From positions 5,456,001 through 5,520,000 of the forward strand of contig NZ_CP074102.1 of assembly GCF_018310535.1 (NCBI RefSeq): a DNA stretch of 64,000 bases, written 5' to 3'. The notes under the pieces are model-generated. The model made no database searches and was not told the DNA's origin. It saw only the letters and a list, made by a program, of their open reading frames with translations. Source of the stretch: Streptomyces mirabilis (GTDB taxonomy: Bacteria > Actinomycetota > Actinomycetes > Streptomycetales > Streptomycetaceae). Shown here in pieces: positions 62,173 through 64,000 of the stretch (the first letter of the stretch is position 1; every line of letters begins with the position of its first letter). The translations under genes were made by a program, and so were the position numbers.

Positions 62173-62775
62173 ATGGCCACGAGAACCGACGCCCCCACCC
62201 GACGCGAGCAGATCCTCAAGGAGGCTGCCCGGCTCTTCGCCGAGCGCGGCTTCCACGGCGTCGGGGTGGACGAGATAGGAGCGGCGGTCGGCATCAGCGG
62301 CCCCGGTCTGTACCGGCACTTCGCGGGCAAGGACGCGATGCTCGCCGAGCTGCTGGTGGGGATCAGCGGGCAGCTGCTCACCGGCGGCAAGCGCCGGGTG
62401 GCGGAGGCCGACGGGGGCGCGGAGGCGGTCCTCGACTCGCTCGTCGAGGGGCACATCGACTTCGCGCTCGACGACCGTCCCCTGATCACCCTGCACGACC
62501 GCGAGCTGGACCGCCTGCGCGACAGCGACCGCAAGCTCGTACGGCAGTTGCAGCGGCAGTACGTCGAGCTGTGGGTGGAGGTCGTGCGCGAGGTGTATCC
62601 GGCCCTCACCGAACCCACCGCCCGCTCGGCGGTGCACTCGGTCTTCGGCCTTCTGAACTCGACACCCCACCTCGGGCGGCCCGGGGCGCTGCCGGGGCGC
62701 GGCGTGACGGCGGCCCTGCTGCACCGGATGGCGCGGGGCGCCTTCGCGGCGGCCGCCGGGGACGCCGTTCTTTGA
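62173..62775 (+). CDS. TetR-family regulator of the branched-chain acyl-CoA operon
   Basis: 200 residues. The helix-turn-helix (RREQILKEAARLFAERGFHGVGVDEIGAAVGISGPGLYRHFAGKDAML) is followed by a helical ligand domain. Divergent from the leucine/isovalerate-type operon with two matched operators between, it is probably that operon's repressor, released by an acyl-CoA intermediate. That ligand is inference. Confidence 0.9.
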   Translation: MATRTDAPTRREQILKEAARLFAERGFHGVGVDEIGAAVGISGPGLYRHFAGKDAMLAELLVGISGQLLTGGKRRVAEADGGAEAVLDSLVEGHIDFALDDRPLITLHDRELDRLRDSDRKLVRQLQRQYVELWVEVVREVYPALTEPTARSAVHSVFGLLNSTPHLGRPGALPGRGVTAALLHRMARGAFAAAAGDAVL

Positions 62776-62815
62776 TTCGGGTTTTTTTGCGAGCGGCGGT
62801 TCTGTCCCCTGCGCC

Positions 62816-63169
62816 ATGATGGCGACCATGAACGGACACACGGCCACGGACGGACGTACGGCCATGGACGGACCCGCTTCCGACTGGGTGACCCTCTTCC
62901 GCTTCGAGAACGTTCCCGGCCGCCCGCGGCCGGGGCGGCTGATGGCGGTTTGACTGCGTGACCGGGGCATCGACTGGGACCCCTTCGCCGGGCGTGATGT
63001 CCGGATCGACCTCATGTGCGGGGTCCGGTCGGACGGCCACTGGCACGGCACCGTCGTCGTCCGCGTGCGCGCCGACACCCTGCGCCGGCTCGGCCTCCAT
63101 CCCGATCAGCCGACTTCGGCACCGGCCGACCCGCTGCCGCCCAAGTGGTGGGGTCCTTGGGCGCGTTGA
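62816..63169 (+). pseudogene. Interrupted hypothetical gene with an in-frame TGA
   Basis: From ATG 62816 (or 62819) the frame reads WVTLFRFENVPGRPRPGRLMAV, meets TGA at 62951-62953, and continues in the same frame as LRDRGIDWDPFAGRDVRID ... WHGTVVVRVRADTLRRLG to a stop at 63167-63169. Codon use stays coding-like on both sides, and the second part ends PPKWWGPWAR as a normal C-terminus would. A nonsense change or three-base insertion in a roughly 115-residue protein is the simplest reading. The family is not recognised. A second-half protein from an internal start cannot be excluded. Confidence 0.55.
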
Positions 63170-63325
63170 TCCGTGATTCGTGATCGTGGGACAGGCTGAC
63201 GACCTTCGCGCGTTCTCGCCCGGCCGGGCCGGCCGGGCTGGAGCGGGCGTGACGAGCGTCATGGGGGAGGGCGGCCGATGACTCTGGACGGTCGTCGTGA
63301 CCGACGGGTAACCTGAGTGCTGAGC

Positions 63326-63333
63326 AAGCGCTT
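63326..63333. promoter_or_regulatory. AAGCGCTT palindrome upstream of acyl-CoA dehydrogenase
   Basis: An 8-base perfect palindrome within TGAGCAAGCGCTTAGCCA, about 95 bases before the GTG at 63429. It resembles TetR-type sites seen near fatty-acid genes but is short. Confidence 0.25.
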
Positions 63334-63428
63334 AGCCAAGGGGTCGCGGCCATCCATTGAGCAACCCCGACGGCGAGCAACCACATCCGCGAGAGCGGCG
63401 CCGGTTCAGGCGCAGAGAGGGGCCGGCG

Positions 63429-64000
63429 GTGCGCCGTACGGTGTTCAACGAGGATCACGAGGCGTTCCGGGAGACCCTGCGGGCCTTCATAGAGGCCGAG
63501 GTCGTTCCCGTCTACGACGAGTGGTTCGCCGCGGGCCAGGCGCCGCGCGACTTCTACTACAAGCTCGCCGAGCTCGGTATCTTCGGCATCCGTGTCGACG
63601 AGGAGCACGGCGGCGCCGGCATCGACTCGTACAAGTTCGAAGCCGTGATGTACGAGGAGACGGCCCGCGCGGGCGTCCAGTTCGGCGGCTCCGGTGTGCA
63701 CGTGCTGCTCGGCCTGCCGTACATCAAGATGCTCGCCACCGACGAGCAGAAGAAGCGGTTCCTGCCGAAGTTCGTCTCCGCCGAGGAGATGTGGGCCCTC
63801 GCGATGACCGAGCCGGGCACCGGCTCCGACCTCGCGGGCATGAAGACCACCGCGAAGCTCTCCGAGGACGGCACGCACTACGTCCTCAACGGCGCCAAGA
63901 CCTTCATCACCGGTGGCGTGCACGCCGACCGCGTCATCGTCTGCGCCCGCACCTCCGCGCCGACCGCCGAGGACCGCCGCTTCGGCATCTCCCTCTTCGC
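63429..64000 (+). CDS. Acyl-CoA dehydrogenase (C-terminus beyond window)
   Basis: About 190 N-terminal residues are visible, and the gene runs off the right edge. The N-terminal helical domain (EDHEAFRETLRAFIEAEVVPVYDEW) is followed by the FAD-proximal signature MTEPGTGSDLAGMKTTA and YVLNGAKTFITGG. It is less like the acdH gene than expected for a recent duplicate, so it probably acts on other (longer-chain) acyl-CoAs. The GTG at 63429 follows GAGAGGGG. Confidence 0.9.
   Translation, partial: MRRTVFNEDHEAFRETLRAFIEAEVVPVYDEWFAAGQAPRDFYYKLAELGIFGIRVDEEHGGAGIDSYKFEAVMYEETARAGVQFGGSGVHVLLGLPYIKMLATDEQKKRFLPKFVSAEEMWALAMTEPGTGSDLAGMKTTAKLSEDGTHYVLNGAKTFITGGVHADRVIVCARTSAPTAEDRRFGISLF

Overview
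The window is chromosomal DNA from a Streptomyces species. The base composition is very high GC with strong third-position GC bias, many genes start with GTG and a few with TTG, and the intergenic DNA carries repeats typical of the genus. The right-hand half follows the order I remember for the S. coelicolor SCO2774 to SCO2798 region, read in the opposite orientation. That correspondence is from memory and was not searched. I see no insertion sequence, prophage or CRISPR array.

Layout. 1-3.6 kb: a divergent catabolic locus with an amidase (cut by the window edge) and a 2-hydroxyacid dehydrogenase on the minus strand, facing two tandem Asp/Glu-racemase-fold enzymes on the plus strand, with palindromic operator candidates between them. 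3.9-9.2 kb: a luciferase-like flavin oxidoreductase, a PAS-GGDEF-EAL cyclic-di-GMP protein and a secreted M6 metalloprotease. 9.2-15.7 kb: tRNA-Lys, a small DNA primase/polymerase-like protein, and a translationally coupled trio made of an iron-sulfur PD-(D/E)XK nuclease, an unrecognised 534-residue protein and an SF1 helicase, followed upstream by a PAP2-type membrane protein. The trio is the best candidate here for an uncharacterised system. 15.9-22.6 kb: phosphoglycerate-mutase-like phosphatase, an NsdA-like TPR regulator, a spermidine-synthase-like protein and an OmpR-type two-component pair.

22.6-31.7 kb: polysaccharide use. A secreted CBM2-GH18 chitinase with a DasR-like site is followed by the cellobiose/cellotriose locus cebR-cebEFG-bglC with CebR operators. 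31.7-38.5 kb: a divergent kinase-like protein, an acetyltransferase, tRNA-His, oligoribonuclease (orn), the master developmental regulator adpA with its TTA codon, a protein built on Arg-Asp pentapeptide repeats, a universal stress protein and a GPR1/FUN34/YaaH membrane protein. 38.7-45.1 kb: glmS, a Tat-exported phosphoesterase, a DUF4429/SHOCT protein and a GH20 hexosaminidase with a second DasR-like site. Together these form an amino-sugar and cellulose-sugar sensing neighbourhood beside adpA.

45.2-52.5 kb: the complete desferrioxamine locus desABCD with desF and desE, under two iron boxes. 52.5-56.1 kb: a secreted tannase/feruloyl-esterase-family protein, then a small GntR regulator with a self-overlapping operator and a DUF1648 membrane protein. 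56.4-62.8 kb: a leucine/isovalerate-type degradation operon (beta and alpha acyl-CoA carboxylase subunits, HMG-CoA lyase, acyl-CoA dehydrogenase), divergent from its TetR regulator, with two matching 16-bp operators between. The right edge holds an ORF interrupted by an in-frame TGA and the start of another acyl-CoA dehydrogenase.
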